A stretch of 64,000 nucleotides of DNA from Colletotrichum lupini (GCF_023278565.1 NC_064680.1:1798001-1862000); one strand, 5' to 3'; shown: positions 21,667 through 33,755, counted from the first letter of the stretch. The notes: generated from the letters alone by a model not told the origin. Made by a program: numbers and translations.

Positions 21667-24600
21667 GTTTGTTCTAGTGTCGTTCTCGAAAAGAATGATT
21701 GGAATGAATGTTCAGAAATTGAGCTTTGCTGGGAAATTGGAGTGAGTTCCTCTGGATATTTGACCGGCCTCGAAGAGAATTGCAAGTGGCTGGTAAAAGT
21801 AATGTAGGAATGTCCCAGTGGTGTATGGATAGGGCCCAGGTTGTTCTTTGACTCGACTTGCGAGATGTGACTGGGTTTGTTAGGAATGTTGGCGTACTCA
21901 GTGAACCCTGTTCAACGGTGTGGCGTGTCTTGTCTCTGAATCAAGGACCAAGTGAGACCAAGGGTTGAGTGCGTGAATAAGGAATGACTTGAGACGAGGA
22001 GTCTCTTGGAAGGAGAGGCGATGCTATTCGATAGCCGGCAGGTCGAAGTTGTGCTTTAACACTTGATCGTGGGAGAAAAAGAGAAGAAGAGGAGATCTGG
22101 GATAAGGTGAGTGTGGGAGGGCTGAGTTAATAAATCGACCTAAGCAAACGAGGAAGTTGCAAGAAGGCACATCTCGGGGAACAAGGTTAATAGGTGGATG
22201 GAGAAGGGTAGGATCCAATCTGAGGTGGGTGGACTTTGGCCCCGGTGGATAGGTACGGAGTACGGATGTTGGTGGGCAGACGGGCAGCGCCAGCAGGTCA
22301 CAGCAGACGGGCAGGCACGAACTGCAGAAAGGCAGGAGCGGACCTGCTTCTGGGCAGGAACCAACCTACAGGGGGGTCCAGTCGCTCCTTCCCTTGGATT
22401 TTGAAGGTGAATTGGATATTTACACGCCTCACCGCGGCAAGTGCCTCCTCCCATCCTTCCTTTCCTCCTTCCTTCTCTGCAGACTACAAGTGAGGAAGGA
22501 GGAGTCCAGGAACAGAAAAAGCCGTTGAATCATTGGACAAAAGAGGGAAACAGAACAGAATGGACCAATCCGGGCTTGATTTTTATGAAACACTGGCTTG
22601 GCTCTCCATGGGGTCGTACCTTGCAGCCATTGGCAGGGGAGAACCGAGCTAACCTCGATCTCACCTCAGGCCCAGCAACGATACTTTTCTCCCTCCGCTT
22701 CGCCCGCGGCTCCCTTCGTACCTCTGTTGGTCAACTTGCTGGTGCCGTGTTGCATTCTGACCACGACCAGCGGCTGCAGAAGCTGAGCAGACTGTTGTCC
22801 TGCGCTTACACAGTACCTTACTGTGATTCCATCCATACGCCGTCCGCAAGATGGTGATGTGGGAGCCACCGTAAACGCCAAGGGCCAAGCCAGGCCGTTT
22901 CGCTCTTCTCAATGAGGCTTGGAGAGAGACAACCAACCACCGTCCGGCACGCCCAGCTAGACTTCCTCGGCGTTCTGGGCTCTAATTTTGAGGACGAGGC
23001 AAATGCAACATTCGAGGACAACAATGCCGCCAGCTTGTGCCCGACAGGGCAACGAGACGGACGATATCAAACCAGCAAGCAATAGGGCCAGACCGGTCGC
23101 GATAGATCAGCAGAGCAATACGAAGAATACTTCATGCCCCCGGGTTTGCCACGCCTCGAGAACACTTGGATCAGGTGACGGCCTCGGCATTGCTGCTCAA
23201 GGCTGGGGGATCATTTCGGCTCCCCAGAAACCCGCCGTGCCCGCTCTGCCGTTCTTCAGAAGTTCAGGTCCGCGCAAAGACGATGTTCGAACATCTACAG
23301 CTGCTATTCACAAACAACGAGCCTACGGAGTACTTCAGGCTTGTTACTGAGCACTATCCTCGCTGGTCAGCAATTGCAACACACCAGAAGAAGCGCTTCA
23401 AAGATAGCCTGAGAGGTGCTATTGTAGCGCCGTCGAGCCCGCCTCAATTTAACTTCAGTCAGTTAGTCGTCAGGGGTTGTCGCCCCCGCCAAATTTCGGG
23501 GCATTTGGGGGTGGCAGTGACAGCGCCGGCGTTGCTGCGTCTGTGTGTGCTGACCTTGACAAGGTGACAAGCAAGATCAAGCGCGATTCAAGCTTACCGT
23601 GGTGTGCGCCCGGTGTCCTCCAAGGTGTGTCCCCATTTCAAGTCCGACGGGGACCCCTCGCTCGACATGGGTTCATCCCAACGGCAGTGACATCTGGAAT
23701 CCTCATATCGCCCCAATCAACACGCCCGTCCGATATCACTCAATCCACAGAGCGGTCCATCTCATCCGATGTTTAATCGCGCAGACAACTCTCAACAACA
23801 GGCACCATCCCGACACCACCGTGCCGTCCAACCCATGCCGCGACACCGCGGAAGGACGGGTTGGGCCTCGCCTCCGGTGGTTCTTAGTCTTACTTTTGCG
23901 CTTCAACCCGTCCCAACCTTTGGCACCACGAGGATGAAGGCGACGATCCCTCTGCTCCTTCTCATTAAGACTGAGTGCTACCTGGCTTTGTTGATCCATT
24001 CTAGATCCGCTCTGTGACGGATGGCCTTGCTTGCTCGAGTTGCCTGACACCCTGAGTCGCAACCCTAGTCGCGATGGCCGTCCAGAAAAGCAAAAATCCT
24101 TGGACAAAACATACCGCGGGACGAAAGGAAAATTTCCGAGGCAGCAAAAAACAAAAAAGCCTAAACCTGGGAAAACCGCTCATCTGCCTACTCCACCGAC
24201 CGTCCCTTGCGACCCGTCGTGCCACATGGCGGTCTCGCGACATTGGTTCTTTCCATCACCACGTTGACGTCGTTGATCCGCTGGTCCAGCCGTGGGACTC
24301 GGTGCAATCTGCTGTAACAAGGCAAAAAGAGGGACAGCCTGACCAGGCCCCTTGTGTCGGTGACGATGCGAGCGAGCTTATCAGAGGAAGAATATTGATG
24401 GCCAGGCAAATTGGCAGTAAACAACAAAGCAATCCGAAGCGAAGGCGTCTTTCATAAGCCGGAAGCCGTTGATGACTGAAAGTCAAAATCATCGCCAACC
24501 GTCCACGACTTTGGCGTTCGCTGTTCCTGCATTAGCGGAAACGCCTACCCGAACCGTTTCCATTGGCTGCCTTGGACTTTTTATCTGCATTTGCGCACTC

Positions 24601-25718
24601 TATTCTCGCCGTGACGAATGCTTATTCGACGACAGCGTTGCGTAGTCACTGTTGCTGACCATCCTCTGCGCTGCTGTGCAGTCCAGGCGGCAGGCCGGGT
24701 CAGGGCGCACCACGTTGAGTATGCCGGCACATCACCAAGGTTCTATCGCTCTTCGGACGTCAACGAGTCAATTTCTTCGGACCTACAGCAGAAGCCAGAG
24801 CTCTCATCTTGCATGCGTCCACGTCTCACGAGGTTCCTGACTGGCGCCAAAGTTTGAGCCTTTGCAGTGGACCACCGGGTTCTCGAGGAGGTAGTATCCG
24901 GACCATCGCCCAGCTCCACGCACACGGCATTTCTGCGGTGTATCCGTACACCCAACCAGCACGTGAGAAACAGCAAAGTTCGTCGTCTCGAGAGATCTTC
25001 GCCTCCCGAACGTCTCGCCCGTGCCTCGCCACGTGGAAACGCAAAAAAGATTCTGCCTATCCCCTCCGTTCGATTGGCATTCGGAGAACTAGTTCTCCCC
25101 ACTTTTAACTCATGATATTCCACCCCAGATCTGGTCTCGGCACCTGCGTAAAGAGCGAGTTAAACTACTACATCGTACCTGAAAATCACTTCTCGAAAAG
25201 CGGATTCGGGAATGGAATCCCATTCAGCCTTAAGGGAAGGTTTGGCGCTTACTCAGTAGACCCTCCTAATACATACCCGCAGAGACGTGGGAGAAGAGGA
25301 TGTAAATCCAATAGTAGACTTGATCATCTTGAGCCTCATTGGACCAAGTCGCCAACGGGTCTTTTCTTCCTTCGGGCAAATGCCGTTTGCTACTTGTGAC
25401 TCACATATCCGATGCAGGTCTGTAAATTCTACCACCTGTGTCCGAAGTTGAGAGATTTTGTGCTTTACTGCGCGATTTCAATCACCGGCCTATCGCCACA
25501 GCGGAGTTGTGGCAGCGAGAGGAGGTGTGGATTTCGAGAGCCAAGGCATAATTCTGTTCTGGCTCAAAGACTTTTTTTTGTCAAGAACCCTGGCGATACA
25601 ACGTCTCGTTCTCTCTACTTACGGGCCATCACCTTGGTGCCTCGTTCAGTAATACTACAAAGAAGTGACGCAAAAAACGGACGGAAGTCAACTTTGTGGT
25701 TTCTATCAACCCGAATGA
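21667..25718. other. Long intergenic region upstream of TOS1
   Basis: 4 kb between the TOS1 start and the RAD2 stop. Several open stretches of 80-130 codons exist on both strands, but none has splice support, a signal peptide or a family motif. TACGGAGTA occurs at 22254-22262. Confidence 0.45.
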
Positions 25719-28700
25719 CTATGCAGATGCCTTGGCCTTCTTTCCGCGTCGGGCTCTACCGCTTCGACCATCCTGCCCATTCTCCTCCTCATCATCGACA
25801 AACTCATCCCCATCCTCAGCAGCCGCCGTCCTAGCCCTAGCTTTTCTCTTCCCCGTAGTTCTAGTCGGCGCCGCCGTGCCAGCAGCAGCAGAAGCTCCGC
25901 CCTCCTGCTCCGCATCTCCCGGTTGCTCGCCATTGGCATTAGCCCTTAACCGACTCACGGCGTTAGCCATCCTCTTGCTCGTCGTGCCCTTCTGCCTCGG
26001 CGCAAACGCATCCCTCGCGCCCACGCCGACAGCACCCTCAAAGTACCTCGTGATGTTCGTCTGCGTGCCCTCAATGTCGCGCTTATTCATGTCCCGAATC
26101 ACAGGCACCAGCACCTCGTCGGTGCGCTCCTTGCTCCACCCAATCGTCGCCATCAAGAACTGCCGCAGACCCTCGAGGTCTGGAACGCCCCACTGGAAGT
26201 GCTCCGGGCTGTCGTCAACCTCTGGCCGGATGTAGGCGTCCGTTACAGCCGGGTTGGGGAACCCCGCTGGCAGGAAAAGCTTGGTGCCCTGGGACTTGCG
26301 GAACTTGCGACGGAAAGGCGACGCCGCGTCGGCCTCCTTGGGCCGGTTGTTCAGCTGCACGTCCGCCCACCACTCCTTGAACTGGGCGAGACCGTCCTTG
26401 CCGGGGAACTCGGAGAGGATCTCCACGGCCGTGACGGGACCGACGCCAGGTAAGCCCTCGGTGTAATCGGAGCCCAAAAGCTGAGCAATGGCGATGAGCT
26501 GGTCGCGTGAGAGCGAAAGCTCCTTTTCGAGATCCGAGCCGAGGTAGCACTCAACAAACTTGTTGCTGTTGAACATGTTCTTGTAGATACGCGTGCCGCC
26601 AAAGAGGAAGCAATCCGAGTCGTCGGTGACAATGCCATCCACCAGGCCCAGACGCACCAGCTCCGCACACTGCGCTTCCGCCTCCATAGGAGCGGTGATG
26701 TAGGGGATACCAAAGAGGCGAAGGAGTGCCTGACACTCGGTGACCATGACCTGCGTGACCTCGTCGGCGTCGCGGCGGTCCTTCTTCTGCTGCGTGCGCA
26801 GCGCCTTGAGTTCCTTTTCGTATGCCTCTTTGTTCTCTTGCTCCGACTTGTTGTTCAGCTCGCTGGCAAAGCGGGCATGCTCTTCGGCTTCCTGCGCCAG
26901 GTTGGCAAAGAGCTCCTCGTCTTCCGGGTCACTGAACTCGTCGTCGCTTTCGGCAAAGACGGCTGCTTCGGCGTCTTGCACTGGATCGCCAGCGGTGTTT
27001 GGATCATCAAGCGTGGGCCCGTCCATGAGTTCTTCAAACGTAAGCTCGTGCTCTTCTTCTTCGACGGGCTTCGGCTCTTCTGCGGTCATGGTGATATCTT
27101 CCATGATTGGGTCTGGAGGGGAGTCGGGACCCTGTGGCTCGGTGACATCTTCCATCTCTGGCTCGGGGGACTCAGGGACTGCTGTAATAGTGACCTCCAT
27201 GTCGTCGTCGACTTCTTCAGGCTGAATGTCTTCAAATTCGACTTCGGGAGACTGAGATGATTCGCGTAACACATCTGCCTTTTCTGACAATGCAGCCGTC
27301 TCGTCTTCTCCCTTCTCGGGCTCGACCTCTGCGTTTGTGGCATCGTCGGCGGCATTGATTTCGTCTAAGAAAGTAATATTTTCTTGGGAAGCAGCATGCT
27401 TCGGAGGTGGAGGCGCGTCAAGAATCTCAACGTCGTCGTCTTCGTCATCAGAGGACTGAATCTCGATGAGCTGGTTTTGTCGTTGACGCTCAAACCTCCG
27501 CTCCTCTTCCTGCGCAGCCTCTCTATCTTCCGTGTTGATTTCACTCTCCACTTGCCGCTGTTGTTTAATCGACTCTCGGATATCTGTATTGTCCACCATC
27601 CAGGGAGGTAGAGGCTTGGGACGGTCTTCTTCTGGCCCTCGTTCAAAGCCGCCTTCGTCGTCTTCGTCGCCAGCAGGTTGCTCTTCAGCGCCATCAGCCA
27701 AGAAACCACCACCAAATTCGTCATGACCATCTTTGCGCGCCGGTTCTTGCAAACTTTGCGCCGGCTTCTTTGGGGCTGCCACTTCAGGCTTCTTTGACTG
27801 AGCCTTCATGGAGAAGAGAGAAGGGCCCCATGCGAGTTTGGGGAACGGCAGTGGTCCATCGAAAGGGTTCTTGACGTTGGGCACTGCAGGCTTGGGCAAT
27901 ACTCGTTTCTTCTGTCGAGAGGCTTTCAGAGCCGCCTGCAGGTCCATCTCTCCGTCGCTACTGCTGGCACTATTGGCGCGTTTCCTTGGCACTGCGGCAT
28001 TAGACCTGTTGTTTACGATGTGAGCAACCATGCGACCGCTCCTCGCGGCGATCGGCTTGGGTGCCTCCACAGCCTTCTGCTTCCATTCAGGTGCCTCCAA
28101 CTCCACGTCTTCAAACTGCTCATCCTCCTCAGATTTTTGAGCAGCTTCTCCGTGCTGGTTTTGCAGTGACATGGCAATGGCCCGGTTGATGTCTTCTTCT
28201 TCTTCTGGGTGCATTGGCTCATCGCCTCGTTGCCTAGCAACATTTCGGACATGGGCTTCCGGCAAATCACCATCGACAAAAAGACTTTCCTCCTCCTCTT
28301 CGAACAAGTCGTTCACTTCGCTGCTTCCCCGGTTTCCATAAAATTGTTGCCTCTGGATAGCTGCTTGCCGGGATGCTTGTGCGGCTGCGCTAGAAGATAT
28401 CTTGGGCAGCCGGTTCAGACCCTCGACCGGAACATCTTCAAAGTCGTCTTCCTCTTCAGATGCCTCAGCCTTTTCTTTGGGCTGGAACTGAAAGTCCAAT
28501 GCATCGACATCAATGGGCTTGTGGGCTTCGCCAAGGTCTTTCTCCTTGCTCACGACTCCTAGGGCCCAACCACCTTCTGCGCCATCGTTCTTGACCAGGA
28601 TGTACTCTCTGTCCTTTTCACCGGCGATTCTGCCGCCACCGTTCAGAGTGAGATCGAGACCAGTCATGCCGGCTTCCTTCATGAGACGCTGTGTCAAGTT

Positions 28701-29543
28701 GTTTCTTTCGCGGACTCTTTCAATCTGAAATCTTGAAAAATCCATGCGATTCGGGAACATCTCGTCAAGCTGCTCCTTGCTCAAGCCCATCCTCAAACGA
28801 CTACGCAGTCTTGCCGCATTCAGAATGTTGTATCTATCAGCTGCTGGTAAGCTTCGAAAGAACTCGCCATCAAAGTCGATCTTGCTGAAGTCGTAGAGAT
28901 TGATGTCTTCGCCGTTATGGAACTGTCGGGCATATTCCTCCAATTCTTCAATGCTCATAATTCTAGGATCATCCGCCTTGGCCATGGATGCAATATCGCC
29001 ATCCATCTCGGGCAAGTGATATGCATCCTGCTTGAAAAACTTTCTCGTCTTTTGACGCTCTTGCTGCGACATGCCGACCTCGTCAACGTAAACAATCTGT
29101 TCCATATCAGGTATAGCCTCCTGAGGTTCCTCTCGCTCTCGCTGGATGCCTCGGTCCGCATCGCGCTTCCTCTTGTCCTCCTCCTCCTCGGCAATCCGCT
29201 GCATCTGCACAGCCAGCAGCTTCCCAGCCGTGCGGACGGCATCCTCCCTCCGACCCTCACGCCGCTGCTTACGACCCTGGATCGTCTGGCGCTTGAGCAC
29301 GGGAGCCCCGCCATCAAAGACGAAGACGGGCTTGATGCCGAACCACAGCAGCTTGCAGATGCGGCGGAAGAAGCCGACGACGTGCGAATTGCGCAGGGCA
29401 TTGCCCTCCTTGTCTCGCACCGCCTTGAGGAATTGGTATATCCAGATGGAAGCATCAACTGCGAGGCGCTTTCGATTGAGAGTCGCGAGGTTCGTCGGGC
29501 GCGCACAGGGCTGCACGACGGTCCAAAGGCCGTTCACACCCAT
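25719..29543 (-). CDS. rad2: DNA repair endonuclease RAD2/XPG
   Basis: Structure-specific 3' endonuclease of nucleotide excision repair, single exon, 1274 aa. The N-terminal XPG-N nuclease region begins MGVNGLWTVVQPCARP and holds AVDASIWIYQFLKAVRD and FVFDGGAPVLKRQTI. A long acidic, poorly ordered spacer separates it from the internal nuclease domain, which carries GIPYITAPMEAEAQCAEL, GIVTDDSDCFLFGG and LGSDYTEGLPGVGPVTAVEI; these provide the acidic metal ligands and the helix-hairpin-helix. The long spacer is the mark of Rad2 as opposed to Fen1 or Exo1. QTNITRYF at 1161-1168 fits the PCNA-interacting (PIP) box. The C-terminus ends in lysine/arginine clusters (GKRKARAR, RRGKKAK) suitable as nuclear localisation signals. 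Start is the first Met, as MGVNGLW is invariant in the family. Confidence 0.97.
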   Translation of the reverse strand: MGVNGLWTVVQPCARPTNLATLNRKRLAVDASIWIYQFLKAVRDKEGNALRNSHVVGFFRRICKLLWFGIKPVFVFDGGAPVLKRQTIQGRKQRREGRREDAVRTAGKLLAVQMQRIAEEEEDKRKRDADRGIQREREEPQEAIPDMEQIVYVDEVGMSQQERQKTRKFFKQDAYHLPEMDGDIASMAKADDPRIMSIEELEEYARQFHNGEDINLYDFSKIDFDGEFFRSLPAADRYNILNAARLRSRLRMGLSKEQLDEMFPNRMDFSRFQIERVRERNNLTQRLMKEAGMTGLDLTLNGGGRIAGEKDREYILVKNDGAEGGWALGVVSKEKDLGEAHKPIDVDALDFQFQPKEKAEASEEEDDFEDVPVEGLNRLPKISSSAAAQASRQAAIQRQQFYGNRGSSEVNDLFEEEEESLFVDGDLPEAHVRNVARQRGDEPMHPEEEEDINRAIAMSLQNQHGEAAQKSEEDEQFEDVELEAPEWKQKAVEAPKPIAARSGRMVAHIVNNRSNAAVPRKRANSASSSDGEMDLQAALKASRQKKRVLPKPAVPNVKNPFDGPLPFPKLAWGPSLFSMKAQSKKPEVAAPKKPAQSLQEPARKDGHDEFGGGFLADGAEEQPAGDEDDEGGFERGPEEDRPKPLPPWMVDNTDIRESIKQQRQVESEINTEDREAAQEEERRFERQRQNQLIEIQSSDDEDDDVEILDAPPPPKHAASQENITFLDEINAADDATNAEVEPEKGEDETAALSEKADVLRESSQSPEVEFEDIQPEEVDDDMEVTITAVPESPEPEMEDVTEPQGPDSPPDPIMEDITMTAEEPKPVEEEEHELTFEELMDGPTLDDPNTAGDPVQDAEAAVFAESDDEFSDPEDEELFANLAQEAEEHARFASELNNKSEQENKEAYEKELKALRTQQKKDRRDADEVTQVMVTECQALLRLFGIPYITAPMEAEAQCAELVRLGLVDGIVTDDSDCFLFGGTRIYKNMFNSNKFVECYLGSDLEKELSLSRDQLIAIAQLLGSDYTEGLPGVGPVTAVEILSEFPGKDGLAQFKEWWADVQLNNRPKEADAASPFRRKFRKSQGTKLFLPAGFPNPAVTDAYIRPEVDDSPEHFQWGVPDLEGLRQFLMATIGWSKERTDEVLVPVIRDMNKRDIEGTQTNITRYFEGAVGVGARDAFAPRQKGTTSKRMANAVSRLRANANGEQPGDAEQEGGASAAAGTAAPTRTTGKRKARARTAAAEDGDEFVDDEEENGQDGRSGRARRGKKAKASA

Positions 29544-30019
29544 GGCGTCGGCGGGAGGGCAGAGCCGACACCTTTGATTCGGAGTTCACGGAGGGGTCAG
29601 CTTCGGAGGGTGTCTGATGCTGCGAGAAGCGCTCTCCTCATCTACCGAGTGTATATAGCATTGTAGAAGGTGGGCGCTAGGTCCTGATACAGTCAAAGTA
29701 GCACAGATGTAAGTGTGGCGGTTGTGAAGAGTGAATGAGATTACGAGTTCGTGAAGAATGAACACGCCCGCAGCTGCCTGTAAGCCATTTGACATGGGAG
29801 CTCGAGGTCATGACGCGCTTGCCTCCACTAGGGGCGTCTTTATCTGTGCTTATCGATTGGGTGCAGATGTAAGCGGCGGGGCAGAAACCTCATCCGCTTG
29901 CAATCACCGCCAAGGGGAACTGTTCGCAACTGCGCCGTCTATGCGCCATTCCATCCTTGACCTTCACTCTCCTCGACGCCTGGAAAAGCAATGTCCAACA
30001 TTGCCGTCAACCAGTCGCC
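29544..30019. promoter_or_regulatory. Bidirectional promoter between RAD2 and the NatC Sm-like gene
   Basis: Only 476 bp separate the two divergent start codons, so both genes must draw on this region. No specific element can be named with confidence. Confidence 0.6.
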
Positions 30020-30455
30020 ATGGACAAACAGGAGGCAAGAGATTTCCTGACTTCGCTTCTCAACAAGAACCTACGCGTCCTGGCTACTGATGGCCGTATG
30101 TTCCTTGGCCAATTCAAGTGCACCGATCCGGTAAATTACTACCCCTCCAATCCTAACCTCCTCCCCTTATGGGTTCCCTTCGTCAAGATCGTTTCGCTAA
30201 TCAATGCCAACCTGAAATCTATAGGATCGCAATGTAGTACTAGCTCATACCTACGAATATCGACAGCCATCAGCGCAGCAGCGGGCTGAAGCCGCAAAGA
30301 AGGCTACAGAAGGAATCACCTCAGTCACGATGGACATGACATCCCGGTACCTGGGCTTGGTCGTGGTGCCTGGGCAGTACATTGTGAAGATTGAAGTAGA
30401 AGAATTCACGAGTCAGATCGGGAGCCGGAATCCATACGCCGACGTTGTCGTATAG
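30020..30455 (+). CDS. naa38: Sm-like NatC auxiliary subunit (Naa38/Mak31/LSMD1-type)
   Basis: Small Sm-fold protein, auxiliary subunit of the NatC N-terminal acetyltransferase in yeast and animals. Two exons (30020-30130, 30225-30455) give 113 aa. The Sm1 motif is read as LLNKNLRVLATDGRMFLGQF followed by the Sm2-like YLGLVVVPGQYIVKIEVEE; in between is the loop DRNVVLAHTYEY, which is joined exactly by the splice. The donor (GTAAAT) is acceptable and the acceptor CTATAG restores frame. A different-frame ATG (29991) just upstream was not used. Sm-like proteins are short, so the exact orthology (Naa38/Mak31 versus an LSm) rests on the LVVVPGQ/IVKIE pattern. It shares a promoter with RAD2 and converges on PIL1. 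Confidence 0.88.
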
Positions 30456-30838
30456 GTCTCGAAGGTGATTGATCATTTGCGCGACTGTATATGGAACGAA
30501 TTGTGAAGCGCTCAAGATTACTGGCGCAGAAGCATCTGAACTCTATGAAGCATTACGCGGCATAAATGGATGCAGTGTATCGTTTGGGTATGGAATACTG
30601 GGGATTAAGAGCTGAAAAAGGCACTATTTTAAACCATAAAATTCCATCCTGTTTCACCGTAGCAAGTCGATCTCGACTAGATTACCGAGGCACCGATTCC
30701 CAAACACCTGCACCAAACGCTTTCCTTGGCTTTTGCCAAAACCCGAACATTACTGCCATTACGAGCTATGTGCTCAATGCCGTCCGTTGTCAACAGCAGG
30801 ATAGGTTGACTCAGATCCAGAGACATATGGTCGTTGTC
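30456..30838. other. Intergenic between convergent genes
   Basis: 383 bp of probable 3' UTRs. Nothing else seen. Confidence 0.5.
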
Positions 30839-32179
30839 TTATGCGACGACGCTCTCGTGCTGACGGCCTCTCGTCTCGCCGCTCAGACCATCGTCGGTAC
30901 CAACGACAGAGTGGTGGATGTCATCCTCCTCCTCGTCCTCGTCGCTGTACTCAGTCTCCTTGTTGTGGGCCCGCGTCCACGACGAGTCGTCGTTCAATGG
31001 AACATCTTGCCCCGAAAGGTCGTGACCTCCCTCGGCACGTGCTCTAATGTTATTTCTGCGGCGCGTTGACAAGGTGCGTGCACGAGTCGACAGCTTGGAA
31101 GACACAGCAGCTTGGGATGTGACCCAGTTGGTCAAAGCATCCTCGCAATCCTGGATGATGGCCTTGCTAGCCTCATATCCGTCATAAGCTGCACGAGTCT
31201 CTCCGGGAGTGACAGGGGTGTCGTCAATCAACTCGAGCAGGTGCTTTCCGTAACCGGCGACAATGGCAACCTTCTCGCAGTGCTCTCTCAGGGCATCAAA
31301 TTGGTAGGTGTAGGCAGCCTTGATCTTCTCGCGCGTAATGTTGGACAACTGAGCCTCTGCGACCAAAGATTCAGCCTCAGCACGCACCAGCTCCTGCTCA
31401 AGAACGACAATCTTGGGGGAGTTGGGCTCCTTGTACTTGAGCTGAGCGATCTGGTCGGTGATCTTTTGCTTGCCTAAAGTTCATGTTAGTTAGGCAACGA
31501 TACCGCATGTGTCGAGCATAGGGTGGAGCTCACGGTCTCGGCTGGGTTGGACAGAGGCTTCAATGTTACGAATGCTCTTGATCGTAACACGGTATTGGTC
31601 ATAACGGTCGACGTATTGGTCCTCGAGTTCGCCGATTTCGTAGAGTAAAACTCCGAGCTTGTCGGTTACATCAGATACATCCTCGTCGCAAGCCTCGCCC
31701 CAAATGGAAAGTTGTTGCTAGGGGATCAAGTCAGCAGATGTATGACGGGACGATGGTATCTCCAGACGACCTACAGCAACCTCCATACGCTCTCTCGCTA
31801 CCTGCTCGAGACTGCGCATGACATTCTTCTCCATCTTTACCAGCTGAGACAGCTTCTTTGCGAGGTCTGGGCCGAAAGCACCGGCTGACTTGTGGCGGAG
31901 AGCATGGCCTGGATTGACTTGTTAGCCCATCGTGCTTCCCAAGTTCATAAGATGGCAAATGGCACGGCGCAAAGGTGGCAATCGATGGAGGAAAGACTAC
32001 TTACCAAATCCTCCCTTGAATAGGCGACCAGACTTGGTGGAAGAAGGCGGCGGAGGCGGGTTCTACGAACATGATAAGTATCGTACCATACATCCAAGAT
32101 TGTCATGAAGTTAGGCGCATACCTGGATCTGCGAGGCGGTGGGCGCCCTCGACTGGCGCATGGAGTATGTGCGATGCAT
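30839..32179 (-). CDS. pil1: Eisosome core component PIL1/LSP1 (BAR-domain protein)
   Basis: BAR-domain protein that assembles eisosomes, the furrow-shaped plasma-membrane domains (MCC), and binds PI(4,5)P2. Five exons (32123-32179, 32005-32062, 31775-31908, 31534-31717, 30839-31473) encode 355 aa. It begins MHRTYSMRQSRAPTASQIQ and has the family sequences LFKGGFGHALRHKSAGAFGP and VKMEKNVMRSLEQVARERME. The BAR coiled coil continues through VDRYDQYRVTIKSIRNIEAS and QITDQIAQLKYKEPNSPKI. The C-terminal 70 residues are acidic and Ser-rich (SDEDEEEDDIHH), a likely site of phosphoregulation as known for Pil1. All intron joins keep frame. Whether it is the PIL1 or LSP1 paralogue is not settled, as filamentous fungi often have two. 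Confidence 0.95.
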
Positions 32180-33755
32180 GATGTTGGAAGTGACGTTGAC
32201 TGACTGTAGTGGCGGGAGTGGGACGGCGTCGGCGATATGAAGTCGTTGTAGACAATGGATCTGTGTATCTAGGAAAATGAAGCTTCAATGCAGTGATGCG
32301 CTGGGAAGCAGGGTATCGCGGGGTGTGACAAGGGGTATGAGTGGGAAGAGATCAAATGGAGGTCGGGTCAAAAGGCCCCTGAGGATGAAGCGAGGCCGGC
32401 TGTTTATATGTAGGCGCCGGAAAGGGTCCAGTGGTGTGGTCTACTGCGTAAGGCAAGGGGAGGTTAGGTAGTTGCGGAGGTGACGGGACTTTGAGGTGAC
32501 GGGACGGACAACACAAGGTGCGCGTACTTCGTACCTACGCAGTAAAAGGTAGGTCCCCAGTGGGAAAGGTGACGGTCTGGCGGGGAGAGTGTGTGTGCCG
32601 TCCCCCCTTGAATGCTCCTCCCCCTCGGTGCCTCTTTCGCGCTGACGACGTCATCTGTGTCTTTAGCTCGACTTTTTGGCGTTGTTCGCAGCGTCACCCA
32701 GCTAACCTGGTGCCTGCAGGCCTATACGGGTACAAGACAAGTGCCCCACACCAAAGGTATTGACGGGGTGCTTTTCCAGCTGCAATCGGCTTGTCATGGT
32801 CGTCAAAGGCTACAATCTCCATAGCTCTGTTCAAAGTCACTCCCCTTTGCGGTCTAGCCCGGCCTACGTTAGCTGAAAAGTGCAGACGAAGACCTGCTAA
32901 GTGATCTGACACCGAGCAATCCATGCGTGCGGCCTGCCGTGGTTGGGAGAAAGAAGGACAGGCAGGGCCAAACATATTCCCCATTCGAATTACAAAAAAA
33001 CACAGCCATGATGATCGCCCTCCGGGATGGCGCCGTCTCTACGAACCCTTCGCCCAATGTGGGTTCATGAAACGGACGGCCGGGCTCTAGGGGACCGACT
33101 TGGGAAGTTGGGATGAGGAAGACAGCAAGCTTTCGACACAAGCTGCAAGAAAGGACCCATCAACCCATGCCTATCTGTTCCCATTACCAGGCCATCTGCA
33201 GGTCCCGACGGGGGTTGAACTATTGAACTGAGCAGCACGCAGGTGGGCTGGGATGGATTATGGGTTGGTCCGTCTTAGCTCTTCAACCTTTTGACTGCCA
33301 TCTGGGCATTCGTGCGGTTAAGGTATGAGGGACCACCAACTCTCAATTCCCATCACTGCCCAAAGTCTTGCTCCAATGCCCAAGTAAGTACGCAAGTTCG
33401 CCTTTGCCCACCCTCAAGGCCGTCGAACCCAAGGACGAAAACTGCCTTACATCATAAGCAAAGACATTCCTCAAGATAGGACCAAGTCGCCCTCAAAACT
33501 CTCCATCTTGCCAGTGGACACATCAAATCAAATTATCGTCCAAGGTTTATGATGCTAGCGCCGCATGCCGTCCGCTTCGGCACGGCCTGCTCCAGGTATT
33601 TGGAGGCTAGGCCGACTGTGCTTGACCGTGTAATGTGCGATGATTTCATCGATTCCTCTTTGACTGCGCGAACCATTCCTTAGCGCCGCCCTCTCCCGTT
33701 GGTCCGTTCTTTCAATCTCCAAACACACTTAATCTGCTTTAGCAGCATCATGGCC
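32180..33755. other. Intergenic, PIL1 promoter
   Basis: Upstream part of the 3.6-kb PIL1-KMT6 divergent region. It contains a 13-bp direct repeat, listed separately. No gene supported. Confidence 0.45.
32477..32505 (+). repeat. 13-bp direct repeat in the PIL1 promoter
   Basis: GAGGTGACGGGAC occurs twice, 3 bp apart (32477-32489 and 32493-32505), about 300 bp upstream of the PIL1 start. A 16-bp period could seat two transcription-factor copies; this is inference. Confidence 0.6.

Noticed and set aside
23166..23567. 133-codon plus-strand open frame in the TOS1-RAD2 gap
   Set aside because: Only a short stretch looks protein-like, and no start context, intron or relative can be identified.
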